DNA from: Ignavibacteriaceae bacterium
Lineage (GTDB): Bacteria > Bacteroidota > Ignavibacteria > Ignavibacteriales > Ignavibacteriaceae
NCBI GenBank assembly: GCA_014879635.1
Contig: JACSRR010000163.1
Coordinates: forward strand, 1-42,385
DNA length: 42,385 bases
Direction: 5' to 3'
This document shows, piece by piece, positions 1 to 9,370 of this stretch. Below the pieces are notes generated by a model that was given only the letters and a program-made list of their open reading frames with translations, searched no databases and had not been told where the DNA came from. The first letter of the stretch is position 1; the number at the start of each line of letters is the position of its first letter. Made by a program: the position numbers and the translations under genes.

Positions 1-15
1 TGCTCGGCGGTTAAA

Positions 16-125
16 ACCTTTTTTATCATGCGACCGCCTCCGGGGTCGAACAAATCTGAAATTCTTTTTTATTACAAATATGTGACATCTCCGGCGTCAA
101 AAACCATTTTGTTATTTCTAACTAT
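16..125. repeat. Degenerate intergenic repeat: two diverged copies of a GAC..CTCCGG.GTC imperfect palindrome
   Basis: GACCGCCTCCGGGGTC and GACATCTCCGGCGTC, each an imperfect palindrome (GAC...GTC), followed by similar T-rich tracts (caaatctgaaattctttttta / aaaaaccattttgttattt). On the minus strand they read 'GACgCCGGAGatGTC' and 'GACCCCGGAGGcGGTC', resembling the dispersed CCCCGGAGGGGT-type intergenic elements I recall from this group. Confidence 0.4.
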
Positions 126-193
126 TATTTTATTAACTAAAGAGTAATCAGAGATAAAAGTTCACTCCCAACCTCGTGTCAGGATAACTGATT

Positions 194-236
194 ACTGTCA
201 ACTGTCAGCGCTAGCGAACTGTCAACTGCGTTTCGC
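194..236. repeat. Short intergenic direct repeat ACTGTCAACTG x2 around a CGCTAGCG palindrome
   Basis: ACTGTCAACTG at about 194-204 and 218-228; CGCTAGCG between them; GCGAA...TTCGC inverted pair overlapping the second copy. Confidence 0.4.
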
Positions 237-263
237 TAAACTCTTCACTCTTTTTAAAACAAA

Positions 264-291
264 AAAGCCGTCCTTTTTCAAGGACGGCTTT
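264..291 (-). terminator. Rho-independent terminator for the 313-9177 minus-strand cassette
   Basis: AAAGCCGTCCTT-TTTC-AAGGACGGCTTT perfect 12-bp stem, preceded on + by an A run (T run on the minus transcript), just downstream of the stop at 313. Confidence 0.85.
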
Positions 292-312
292 CTTATAAAA
301 GTCAGTTAAATA

Positions 313-1623
313 TTACTTTAAGAGCAACATTTTGTTAACTAATCTCTGACCGCCTGAAACGAGTTCATAGATGTAAGTACCTGAAGCTAACTCTTTTGCA
401 TCAAAAGTGAAAGCATAAGGACCTGCTGCTAATTCTCTGTTAACTAAAACGGCAACTTCTCTACCTAAAACATCGTACACTCTCAAGGTTGTTAAACCTG
501 ATTGAGCAATGTTAAATTTAATTTCGGTAGATGGGTTAAAAGGATTAGGATAGTTCTGATATAATGAATAGTCAGTAACCACGCCTTCAACTTCTCTTAA
601 GCTGCTTGGATTAGGGTTAACAAATTTTTGAACTGCGTTAAATGTGCTAGCACTGAAGCAACCAACATAAGCTGTGTCGCCTGAAGGAGTGAAAGCAATA
701 CCTCTTGGTCTTTGAGCTGCAGAATCTGCACCGGCTTGGAATACCCATTTTAATGAATCTGTTAACTCATCATTTTCAGTATCGTAAGCATACCAGGTAG
801 CAACATCATAATAAGTTGTAACATCAGGATATCTGTTAGGTCTGTCATTTAAGGAACCTGAGGCAACCCAAAGTCTGTTGTACTTAAAATTCCATCCAAA
901 TGATTCACTGTCAAAACCTTTTAAGATAGTATCAGTTAAAACAAATGGTGAAAATTCGTCAGCTCTGGTATATTTATAAATAGCGTGGTTTGTGTAACCT
1001 GCCCAGAAAATTGTATTACCGTCTCTTGATACTTGGAAAGATCTTGAGAAACCTTCGGTAGCATCTAAAGCATTACCTAATGCAGAGAAAGTGTTATCAA
1101 ACATTTTTAATGGACCTGCACCCGCAACAACATGTGCCGTGAATAGATTACCGTTCTCATCAATTGCTGAAGAAGTTAAAGCTGCATTAGCAGTAGGGAT
1201 AACTTTGCCTAAAACTGCTCCTGTTTTATAGTCAATTCTATAAACTCTGTCAAAAAAGGAGGCGATAATATTACCGTCATTGTCTGTGGTTAAACCTCTA
1301 CCTGACATATCAAATAGATTGTCATTAACTCCTGCACCAACTAATCTTTTAAGAGGTGAAAACGGAGCTTCTGTTCCGTCAGGATTATAAATATAAAGTA
1401 CTCTAACATTAAGAATACTGTCCGGTGTTACATGAAGAGTGTCAGTAGCGCCAAACAATTGTACCCATACTCTGCCGTAAGGATCAACTGCTATACCATG
1501 AAGGCCTGAGCCTTTTTTCAAAATTGTATCATTAGGGAAATTGCCTAATGCCGACCAACCTTGAGCGAGTGCCGGAACAGAAAGTAGTACTAAAAGTACT
1601 AATGTCGTTAAGATTTTTTTCAT
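313..1623 (-). CDS. Secreted protein with T9SS type A C-terminal sorting domain (propeller-like body)
   Basis: Signal peptide MKKILTTLVLLVLLSVPALAQ; C-terminus LYQNYPNPFNPSTEIKFNI...GTYIYELVSGGQRLVNKMLLLK; repeated 'GIAVDPYGRVW', 'LTTDNDGNIIASF', 'SSAIDENGNLFTA' blade-like motifs. Confidence 0.85.
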   Translation of the reverse strand: MKKILTTLVLLVLLSVPALAQGWSALGNFPNDTILKKGSGLHGIAVDPYGRVWVQLFGATDTLHVTPDSILNVRVLYIYNPDGTEAPFSPLKRLVGAGVNDNLFDMSGRGLTTDNDGNIIASFFDRVYRIDYKTGAVLGKVIPTANAALTSSAIDENGNLFTAHVVAGAGPLKMFDNTFSALGNALDATEGFSRSFQVSRDGNTIFWAGYTNHAIYKYTRADEFSPFVLTDTILKGFDSESFGWNFKYNRLWVASGSLNDRPNRYPDVTTYYDVATWYAYDTENDELTDSLKWVFQAGADSAAQRPRGIAFTPSGDTAYVGCFSASTFNAVQKFVNPNPSSLREVEGVVTDYSLYQNYPNPFNPSTEIKFNIAQSGLTTLRVYDVLGREVAVLVNRELAAGPYAFTFDAKELASGTYIYELVSGGQRLVNKMLLLK

Positions 1624-1706
1624 TTGATTACTCCAATAATTTATTGTTAAGTCGAAAATTAATGATTTTTTGAATCATATACAATAATTCAATACTTTAC
1701 AATCGT

Positions 1707-2975
1707 TTATCTACCGTAATATGGAGCACCTGATTTCATAACCCTAATGGCAAATGCATTTTGAGGAATGATTGTGGTACCCTGTACAACAGTTGACCGA
1801 ACATAGTAAAGATTCTGCCCGTTATCCCAAGAGAAAAATAGAGCCGGATATGGCTCAAATACGCCTGGATACAAAGCTTCTGCCTGACCCGATTGCGTAA
1901 TTTTTATTATTGGGTCAGGTAAATTTGTTGCAGCGTACAAAACACCGTCTGCATCAAAAGTTATGTTGTTTATTTGTACATTAAAACCGTATGTAGCGGT
2001 AAAATCGAAGAATAATTCTTCGGTTCCTAAATTGTTAGACGCATCAATTGCCATTTTGTATATTCTTGCCGAAGAATCTACGGAAACACCAATGTAGAGA
2101 TTATTATTATAAACTCTCATTGCTCTAACGCTGTACGGAAAAGGAAATGTGGCAACTGCTTTGTTGCTCATTTCAACTCTATAAATAAAGTTTGCACCTG
2201 TACCGTTATTACCGGCTGCATACATAAATCCGTTTTGATTGAAATCCATGTCAATTATACGGGTAGAACCGGTACCGAGTGCTAAAAAGTTAGCTGCAGC
2301 AACACCTTCGGTAATTTCCCATATAGCTCTTTGTTGATTTCTGAAACCGTACAATTTACCGTTAAAAAATCTCAAAACAGAATATCTAAGACCACCGCCA
2401 ATATCGGGAGTATATTTTGTCATAACTCCTTGAGGGGTGAGTTTCATAATATTATTTGTAGCCTGATTTGCTAACAATGAGATATACAAGTTGCCTTGAT
2501 TATCAAATTCCATTGCAGATGGCTCTTCAAAATCTTTAAAAGGGAAAACGGGTAAATATGCTTGTTGAAGTATATATTTAGCCGTATCGCTGAATTCTAA
2601 AGCACCAAGAACACGAACTTTTATATTAGCGGTATCACTACCCGGTGCAATATTAGCCGCTTTTACAACCAATCTGGTAGGCGAGGCTTCTAAAATTGTG
2701 CCGGGATTAGAATTAAACAATACTGTGTTCTCTTCTAATACGGATGAAAAATTCTGACCGTTTATTGTAATAACGGTAACTCCGCTAATTCCGCCGGCTG
2801 CCGGTTCAATTGCACTTATCACCGGTTTTGGTTTACCTGTGGCGTTCGGATCAAATAAACTCGGGATTTCCTTTTCGGCACAACCCGTAGTTAATACAAT
2901 CTGAACGGAAAAAATTAAAAGTAGAAGCTTAATAAAGCCTCTACTTTTAGTGTATTTTGATATTAATTCTTTCAT
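1707..2975 (-). CDS. IPT/TIG domain lipoprotein with NHL/propeller-like C-terminal region
   Basis: Lipobox LTTGC|AEKE; IPT/TIG-like 'PVISAIEPAAGGISGVTVITINGQNFSS...'; repeated 'EFDNQGNLYIS', 'DFNQNGFMYAAG', 'TFDADGVLYAAT' motifs. Confidence 0.75.
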   Translation of the reverse strand: MKELISKYTKSRGFIKLLLLIFSVQIVLTTGCAEKEIPSLFDPNATGKPKPVISAIEPAAGGISGVTVITINGQNFSSVLEENTVLFNSNPGTILEASPTRLVVKAANIAPGSDTANIKVRVLGALEFSDTAKYILQQAYLPVFPFKDFEEPSAMEFDNQGNLYISLLANQATNNIMKLTPQGVMTKYTPDIGGGLRYSVLRFFNGKLYGFRNQQRAIWEITEGVAAANFLALGTGSTRIIDMDFNQNGFMYAAGNNGTGANFIYRVEMSNKAVATFPFPYSVRAMRVYNNNLYIGVSVDSSARIYKMAIDASNNLGTEELFFDFTATYGFNVQINNITFDADGVLYAATNLPDPIIKITQSGQAEALYPGVFEPYPALFFSWDNGQNLYYVRSTVVQGTTIIPQNAFAIRVMKSGAPYYGR

Positions 2976-3004
2976 TTCTAACCTGCTTTAATTTAAGGTT
3001 TATC

Positions 3005-4024
3005 TTAGTAAATGAATTTTACTGAAAAATTGTGAACATCACTAAATATGCCGAACGGCGTATAAGCGTAGTCAATACCCAAAGTTACTCCTGACAAAGA
3101 TTGTTTCAATCCAACACCTGCACTGAAATTTCTCTCATCATTAGGGAAAGAATAACCGGCTCTAAGTGACAAAGTGTTATAGAAGGTGTATTCGCCGCCT
3201 ATAAAAATTTGTTCAGGAAAATCTCTCGGGTGAGCTGCGTCAACAGAAATCAATAATGAGTGAATTGAACGGTCAACATCAAAGAAATCCATTGCATCGG
3301 CAGATAACCCTAACTTGAAAGTAAGTGGTAGTTGAAATCCGTCATTCTTATATTTTAATTCGGTAGAGAAGTTACGAACTGACATACCAAATTTCAAGCT
3401 TTTAAAGCCTGTGTAATAAAGAATTCCAAAATCAAATGCAATAGCGTCAAGTTTGTTTTCTTCATACATAAAAGCACCGGCATCATCTATATTAAAAGGA
3501 GCCGAACCTAAATCTTGACGAACATACTTAACATTACCGCCAACTGAGAATTTATCCGAAAGTGCGTTTGCATATCCGATACCTATTGAAAAGGCTTTGG
3601 GCGAGTAGGTACCCCACTCACGATAACCTTTATCAACGCTACCATCAACAACTGTTCCGATAAATTCACCGTAATCTACAGAAACAAAAGTGAAACCAAT
3701 TTTGCCGTATCTACCGTCTGCAGGGCTGTAAGCAGCACTTGCATACATATAATTAATATCGGCAATCCATTTATTCACCCCAAAACTTGCGTCAGCCGTT
3801 CTATCCATAAACCCTAAATTTGCAGGGTTATAAAAGAGGGATGAAGAAAAGGATGAAATAGAAGTATAAGATTCTCCCATAGCAGTAGCACGGGCATCTG
3901 TAGGAGCACTTAAAAACTTGAAGCCTGTTTGAGCTAATTTAACTCTGTTCTGAGCAAAAGAAAGGTCTTGCGAGAACACAAACAGCAAGTTTAAGACAAT
4001 AAAGATTTTAAATATTTTATTCAT
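3005..4024 (-). CDS. PorV/PorQ (UPF0164)-like outer membrane protein
   Basis: Signal peptide; 'GFKFLSAPTDARATAMGESYTSISSFSSSLFYNPANLGFMD' motif typical of the PorV family; beta-barrel-like alternation to an aromatic C-terminus. Confidence 0.75.
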   Translation of the reverse strand: MNKIFKIFIVLNLLFVFSQDLSFAQNRVKLAQTGFKFLSAPTDARATAMGESYTSISSFSSSLFYNPANLGFMDRTADASFGVNKWIADINYMYASAAYSPADGRYGKIGFTFVSVDYGEFIGTVVDGSVDKGYREWGTYSPKAFSIGIGYANALSDKFSVGGNVKYVRQDLGSAPFNIDDAGAFMYEENKLDAIAFDFGILYYTGFKSLKFGMSVRNFSTELKYKNDGFQLPLTFKLGLSADAMDFFDVDRSIHSLLISVDAAHPRDFPEQIFIGGEYTFYNTLSLRAGYSFPNDERNFSAGVGLKQSLSGVTLGIDYAYTPFGIFSDVHNFSVKFIY

Positions 4025-4039
4025 TTTACACCTGCCGTT

Positions 4040-6109
4040 CTATCTTATTATTGTAAACTTAGCAATTTGTTTTTCACCGGTATTATTATCGGTGACAACA
4101 GCGATATAAATACCGCTTACAACAATCTGCCCTGAAGATGTAACTTGATTCCAGAAAGCGTCACCGCTTCCGTCTCTATGCTGAATTTCATAAATGAGTT
4201 CGCCCATTTCTGTAAATATTTTAATATCACAGTTTCCGGGAATATCATAAAATGCAATTCTATCACCTGCTGCACCTCCGGGGAATCTAATTTTATCCGG
4301 AGCGGATGTAGAAATGTACGGATTTGGTACAATTCTAATTTGATTGATAGCAGTACCTGCAGGTCTTTTTAAGCTTGCGGGGTCATAAGTTTGAGTGTAA
4401 TACCTGCTACTTTGAAGCCTGCCTGCCGGTGTTCCTGCTCCACCTGCTTGATTTGGGCCTAATGCAGTAATATAATAATAGTAGTCAAAACCACGGGAAA
4501 GAGTAACATCATCATAAGAACGGGCACTTCCCGGGAGATCTGCAATTTTATGATAAGTACTGTCAATGTTACCTAAAGCTCTGTATATTTCAAAGCCTTC
4601 GGGGCTTTCGCCGTCAAAAAGTGACCAACTTAAAGCAACTCTATCACCGCCGCTATTTACATCAAATGTTTTTGGTGGTTTAGGGGGTTGAGGTATATTC
4701 CAACCGGAATTGAAGTTATCGGTGATTCTTTGAAAAGTTGCCATCAAAGTATCTTTACTTTTCATAACTTCACGGTTTTTAGCTACATCGTTAAGAACAC
4801 CTTCTTTAAAAAGTTTACCGACTCTTAAGCCTTCTTCATATCCAATACCTGCAGCTGCTTCTGCCATAACAATTCTAATGCTGTCACCGGGTGCAAGTGT
4901 ATATGGTCCGTACGCAATATTATGGGAATAACCACCGGTACCGCTTAATGCAGGAGCAGCGCGTTGGAGAGCAAAATCACCGCTCGGCTCAATTAGGTCA
5001 GCATGTCTTGGTGCTTTGTGTCCTGCTTCAATAAAAGTGAATAATTCTTGCATTTGGCTGACATTAAAAGCACTTTTACCTGCACCAAAATTAGTAGCGT
5101 CACTATCTTCATAAGAAGTTGTTGCCGGTTGTGAAGGATCATCCGATTTATCAGTATTTGATTTATCTGCATGAAGGGTAATATTACCAACAAATTGCCA
5201 TGCTGCTAATCTACCAACTGTATCACCTCTATCTACAAAGGCTGCAGCGGTTGAATTAACCGAAAAGATAGGTCCACCTATGTTATCATAAGGAACAGCT
5301 TTATCGGGGAAATAACCGTGCCAAGAAAATCTGGCTCTGAATTGTTCACCCGGAGGGTCAGCTTTTACACCGTCACCGCGAGTGTCATTCATTGTATTTT
5401 TACCCCAACCGGTAGCGTTTTCTATAACATACCTTGCTTGTTTATTAACAGAGTACCTGTAAGTAAAGAAAAACCAAACATCTGTTAGCGTGGTGTTAGG
5501 TAATTCAATTGTGGGGTCTGCGTTAGTGTTGCCTGTGTTTTTATAAATATATTCGTAAACAATATAGTTATCATGGAACTGTTGACTAAACTGTAAAATT
5601 CTTCTCGTCATTGTGATTCCGAGTTGGGTATTTACAACATTGTCTAACATTCTATCCCATTTCATAGTTGGGTCAACGCTGTTAATTTCGACATCTTTTT
5701 CGTAAGAAAGGTTTCCGTCAACGCTCACAAGAGGAGCTTCAAATTGCGAAACCATATCAAACTTCTGTGGATAAGCAGCCCAAAATTGTGGGGCTCTCGG
5801 ACCAAAATTGATAACTTTTACAGGGTAAAAATCACCTCTTTCATCCGTAAAGTTTTTTGCTCCAATCCACATACCTTTTGCCGCTTGCATATCCTGATAT
5901 CTGTAAATAGCGGGGTATGCTAAGCCGAACTGTTGCGTTCTGATAAAACCGGCTTCTTCTAACTCGCATCCTATTTCGGAATACCAGCTATGTAAAGAGC
6001 CTACCGACATCCATTTGTTGATGAACTGCGCATTTGCTTCAAATGAGAAGAACACAGCCATCATCAACAAGGAGACTTTAAAAGCATTTATTTTATAAAT
6101 CTGTTTCAT
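4040..6109 (-). CDS. Secreted FN3-domain protein with T9SS-type C-terminal region
   Basis: Signal peptide 'KINAFKVSLLMMAVFFSFEANAQ'; FN3-like 'ALSWSLFDGESPEGFEIYRAL...YYYYITALGPNQ'; C-terminal 'IRIVPNPY...GIYIAVVTDNNTGEKQIAKFTIIR'. Confidence 0.7.
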   Translation of the reverse strand: MKQIYKINAFKVSLLMMAVFFSFEANAQFINKWMSVGSLHSWYSEIGCELEEAGFIRTQQFGLAYPAIYRYQDMQAAKGMWIGAKNFTDERGDFYPVKVINFGPRAPQFWAAYPQKFDMVSQFEAPLVSVDGNLSYEKDVEINSVDPTMKWDRMLDNVVNTQLGITMTRRILQFSQQFHDNYIVYEYIYKNTGNTNADPTIELPNTTLTDVWFFFTYRYSVNKQARYVIENATGWGKNTMNDTRGDGVKADPPGEQFRARFSWHGYFPDKAVPYDNIGGPIFSVNSTAAAFVDRGDTVGRLAAWQFVGNITLHADKSNTDKSDDPSQPATTSYEDSDATNFGAGKSAFNVSQMQELFTFIEAGHKAPRHADLIEPSGDFALQRAAPALSGTGGYSHNIAYGPYTLAPGDSIRIVMAEAAAGIGYEEGLRVGKLFKEGVLNDVAKNREVMKSKDTLMATFQRITDNFNSGWNIPQPPKPPKTFDVNSGGDRVALSWSLFDGESPEGFEIYRALGNIDSTYHKIADLPGSARSYDDVTLSRGFDYYYYITALGPNQAGGAGTPAGRLQSSRYYTQTYDPASLKRPAGTAINQIRIVPNPYISTSAPDKIRFPGGAAGDRIAFYDIPGNCDIKIFTEMGELIYEIQHRDGSGDAFWNQVTSSGQIVVSGIYIAVVTDNNTGEKQIAKFTIIR

Positions 6110-6123
6110 TAATTCCTCGTCAA

Positions 6124-9100
6124 TTACTTCAATTCAAGAGTTAATCTTAAACCCCAATGAACATCACGGGCATTTAGGAAAGCTGTGTATGGGAGATTAG
6201 GCATATCAATATATGATTTATTTTTTCTCCACTCTTCTTTTTGAGCTTCACTGGCATTATCATCCCAAGGAATATAGGGACCTGTTCTGATATCACCCGG
6301 CTTATCGTTCCCAACTTTATTTCCGTAGTTGAACTCGTTATAGGCATCGGGTAAATGAAGTGAAGCCATGTAAGCATCATAATCTTTTCCGTCAACAAAA
6401 CCGGCTCTGTATCCAAGATATTTGAAATTAAATACATTAAAAATATCAGCAAATACTTCAAGGTTTACGGGTCCGTATTTGAATGCTTTAGAAATTCTCA
6501 TGTCAACATTCCAAAAGTCTGACCATTGAATATTGTTAGAGAACCCCGGTCTTGTTCCGCCGGGTCCTGTCCAGCTAAAATACGTGCCTGAACTCCAACT
6601 GCCAAGGAAATTGATTCTAATATCTTCGAGAATTCTGTAACCACCTATTTCCGGTCCAAATCCGTCAGGTGTAAAGATATCTAAATTTAATCTTGCGTAA
6701 GGCTGAGGAACCGGTTTTGTTTGGTCAAAAAGGGCTGTATTTCTTTCTTGTTCTCTTTGCAGAGCGGGGTTTTCGTAATAAGTAGGTAATCCAAAGAAAC
6801 CGAAAGAAGTAACCATATAAGTATAATTTACAAAGCCTGAAACCCAATCGCCTCTCATTTTACTGACAGTAATTTCAAAACCTCTTATATCTCTATATCT
6901 GTTTGGCTCCGGAATTAAATAAGAAACTGCGTTATTACGGTTTGTATATCTTACTAATCTTTGTTCTAAGGTAACATCTTTGTAATATCCAGCAACTCTT
7001 AATAAGAACATATCAACTATATTGTGTTCGTAACCTAATTCATAAGCAACCGTTTTAGGAAGCGGATTATTAGGATTAGCAATTCTCGAAATTTGATTGC
7101 TAACCTGATTTCTTTGAACCAAGAATAAATCTTCAGGTACCGGCATTGAATAGAAATGACCGTAGTTAAAATAGAGTTTACTATCAACAGTTATCGGGAA
7201 AGCAATACCTAATCTTGGTGATAAATTTAATATTTGATCTGTTGCCTTTTTAGTGAGCAATTCGTCTATTTTGTCAGAGTTTGCACCTGATAAAGCGGTA
7301 TTAAACGGGTCGAATTCATAAAAATCACCGCCTGCGTGCGAATAATCAAGTCTTAAACCTAAGTTTGCAACCATACCTTCAAATTCTAATTTAGATTGAC
7401 CGTAAATTGCACCTCTAACGGGGAAAGTATGCCATACAGAACGGCTGTTGTTTGTTGGCAAGAATGGTTCAATTAAAGCGTAATTTACATTATTATCAGT
7501 GTAAATGAACTCGGCACCTGTTTTTACATTGAGGTACTTGTTCATTTGGCTGTTATAATCAAAACGCATTGAATATGTGTAAACTTTAGAAGAATCTCTT
7601 GAGTTACTGAATCCTAAACCCATATTCATTGAAGAACCGATACCGCTCGAAAATCCGCTTAAAACACCGTAAGGTGATTCGTCAAAGTAAGAATTTCCGA
7701 ATTTGTAAACAGGTGCGGTATTTCTTGGTGTTCCGGGGTTAGTGCTATACTCTGAACCAACCATATTGAGAGCAAATTCATAAAATGTAGAGGGTGAAAG
7801 TACATGAATGAACTTACCGCCAAACATATATCTGTCAATTTTGCTCGGTGCCCAATAATCAGTCGCAAAAACTCTTGCGTCAAGATAACTTGCTCCGGCT
7901 CTAACATCCATCTCATTAACAATTCCTGAAGAACCTCTAAAAATTCCGGGACCGCCGCTTCTGCTACTTCCGGTACCTGATTGTTCACCAAGTAATCCTT
8001 CAACGGTAACTTTCATACCTTGAGCTACATCAGCTGTAATTTTTAAGTGAGTACTCCATTCTTTATAAGAATCTCTTGAGAGAGGGAAAATGTACATTTC
8101 TCTCAAATTTCTATAAGAGAATAAAAACCTTAAATCGCCTAATTGTTTGCTAATTACAGGCACAGGACCACTAATACTAAAATCCATTGTATAGTCACCG
8201 AGTGAAATACCGGTCGGTCTTCTGTGTTGCCATAAGAATAATTGTTGAGCAGCTTCCGGCGTTAAATCATTAGAAGGGTCATTATCAGAAAGTAATTCTT
8301 CCGAAACTTTGTTCCAGCCTCTAAACTCTTGATACTGGTTGCGCGTATAAAGATCCCAGGCGCCGTTACTTGTACCGGTCCATGCAACTGCATCATCCAA
8401 ATAAGGTCTTATCCAATAAGAATTGGGGTCATTAGGACTATCGCCAAAGTTTTTAGGACCTGCATCTCTGTATCTACCCAAGAAAACAACATTGTATTTA
8501 TCTCTTCTACCTTCGGTTGTTACCACATTAACAATACCGGAACGGATATTTCCGTATTCAGCATTAAAACCGCCGGTCTGAACTTGAATTTCTTCAACAG
8601 AAGTGATACTAACACCGGTATAGGGAGTATTATCTCTCTCATCTCTAAGGGTGATACCGTTTATCATAAAAGCAGTTTGGTCTGTTGTTCCGCCTCTAAC
8701 GGAAAGCCCTTGAATACCGGCTTGTAATCCAACGGCTGCAGTTACGCTTACAACAGGCAAATTTTGAATTTCCTCAAAACCGATGTTCACCGTTGAAGCG
8801 GCAACATCTTTTTGAACTATTGCTTGAGTGGCAATAACAACAACTTCTTGTGTTTGAAATGCCTCGTCCTGAAGTTGAAATTCAACATCAGTAGTTTGAT
8901 TAATATTTACCCTAACCTCAGTAACCGTTTTACTACCATAACCAATCATAGACGCTCTAACGGCATAAGTACCGGGAGAAACATTAAGAATAACAAAATA
9001 ACCTTCGATATCCGTAGCTGCGCCCATTGTTGATCCTTCGATAACAATGTTTGCGCCTATAAGAGCATCGCCGGTTTTTGAATCTTTAACGAATCCGGTA

Positions 9101-9177
9101 ATTTTACCCGTCTGTGAAAAGACTGATTGTGTGAGGAGGAGGGAAAATAAAAGAATCACATAGTATCTTAATCTCAT
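6124..9177 (-). CDS. TonB-dependent receptor with N-terminal carboxypeptidase-regulatory-like domain
   Basis: GKITGFVKDSKTGDALIGANIVIEGSTMGAATDIEGYF; plug 'LPVVSVTAAVGLQAGIQGLSVRGGTTDQTAFMINGITLRDERDN...VEEIQVQTGGFNAEYGNIRSGIVNVVT'; long beta-barrel. Confidence 0.93.
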   Translation of the reverse strand: MRLRYYVILLFSLLLTQSVFSQTGKITGFVKDSKTGDALIGANIVIEGSTMGAATDIEGYFVILNVSPGTYAVRASMIGYGSKTVTEVRVNINQTTDVEFQLQDEAFQTQEVVVIATQAIVQKDVAASTVNIGFEEIQNLPVVSVTAAVGLQAGIQGLSVRGGTTDQTAFMINGITLRDERDNTPYTGVSITSVEEIQVQTGGFNAEYGNIRSGIVNVVTTEGRRDKYNVVFLGRYRDAGPKNFGDSPNDPNSYWIRPYLDDAVAWTGTSNGAWDLYTRNQYQEFRGWNKVSEELLSDNDPSNDLTPEAAQQLFLWQHRRPTGISLGDYTMDFSISGPVPVISKQLGDLRFLFSYRNLREMYIFPLSRDSYKEWSTHLKITADVAQGMKVTVEGLLGEQSGTGSSRSGGPGIFRGSSGIVNEMDVRAGASYLDARVFATDYWAPSKIDRYMFGGKFIHVLSPSTFYEFALNMVGSEYSTNPGTPRNTAPVYKFGNSYFDESPYGVLSGFSSGIGSSMNMGLGFSNSRDSSKVYTYSMRFDYNSQMNKYLNVKTGAEFIYTDNNVNYALIEPFLPTNNSRSVWHTFPVRGAIYGQSKLEFEGMVANLGLRLDYSHAGGDFYEFDPFNTALSGANSDKIDELLTKKATDQILNLSPRLGIAFPITVDSKLYFNYGHFYSMPVPEDLFLVQRNQVSNQISRIANPNNPLPKTVAYELGYEHNIVDMFLLRVAGYYKDVTLEQRLVRYTNRNNAVSYLIPEPNRYRDIRGFEITVSKMRGDWVSGFVNYTYMVTSFGFFGLPTYYENPALQREQERNTALFDQTKPVPQPYARLNLDIFTPDGFGPEIGGYRILEDIRINFLGSWSSGTYFSWTGPGGTRPGFSNNIQWSDFWNVDMRISKAFKYGPVNLEVFADIFNVFNFKYLGYRAGFVDGKDYDAYMASLHLPDAYNEFNYGNKVGNDKPGDIRTGPYIPWDDNASEAQKEEWRKNKSYIDMPNLPYTAFLNARDVHWGLRLTLELK

Positions 9178-9255
9178 ATTGAGACTCCTCGTTTGTTCAG
9201 ATAAGATTGTAACATTTTAACTAATTTGATTTTTCATAATTTTTGAATCAACTAT

Positions 9256-9286
9256 CAAAACTATTAACTTTTTCTATTAAAAACAA
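9256..9286 (-). promoter_or_regulatory. Predicted Bacteroidetes-type promoter for the 9177-to-313 cassette
   Basis: Minus strand reads TTG-N20-TAGTTTTG (consensus TTTG-N19/21-TAnnTTTG), about 80 nt upstream of the TonB receptor start. Confidence 0.45.
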
Positions 9287-9370
9287 CCAAAATCGTAATC
9301 CATCAAAATTTTTTCGGTAAAATTTCGAAATCTTTTTAAAATTTTATATCAAAATATAAACTCAATTAAT

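Noticed and set aside
1650-1700. ATGATT-TTTTG-AATCAT hairpin between the two distal genes of the first cassette
   Set aside because: AT-only 6-bp stem; too weak to call a terminator or attenuator.
8329-8727. 132-aa + strand ORF antisense to the TonB receptor
   Set aside because: Shadow ORF in a long well-supported CDS; no family resemblance, low-complexity translation.
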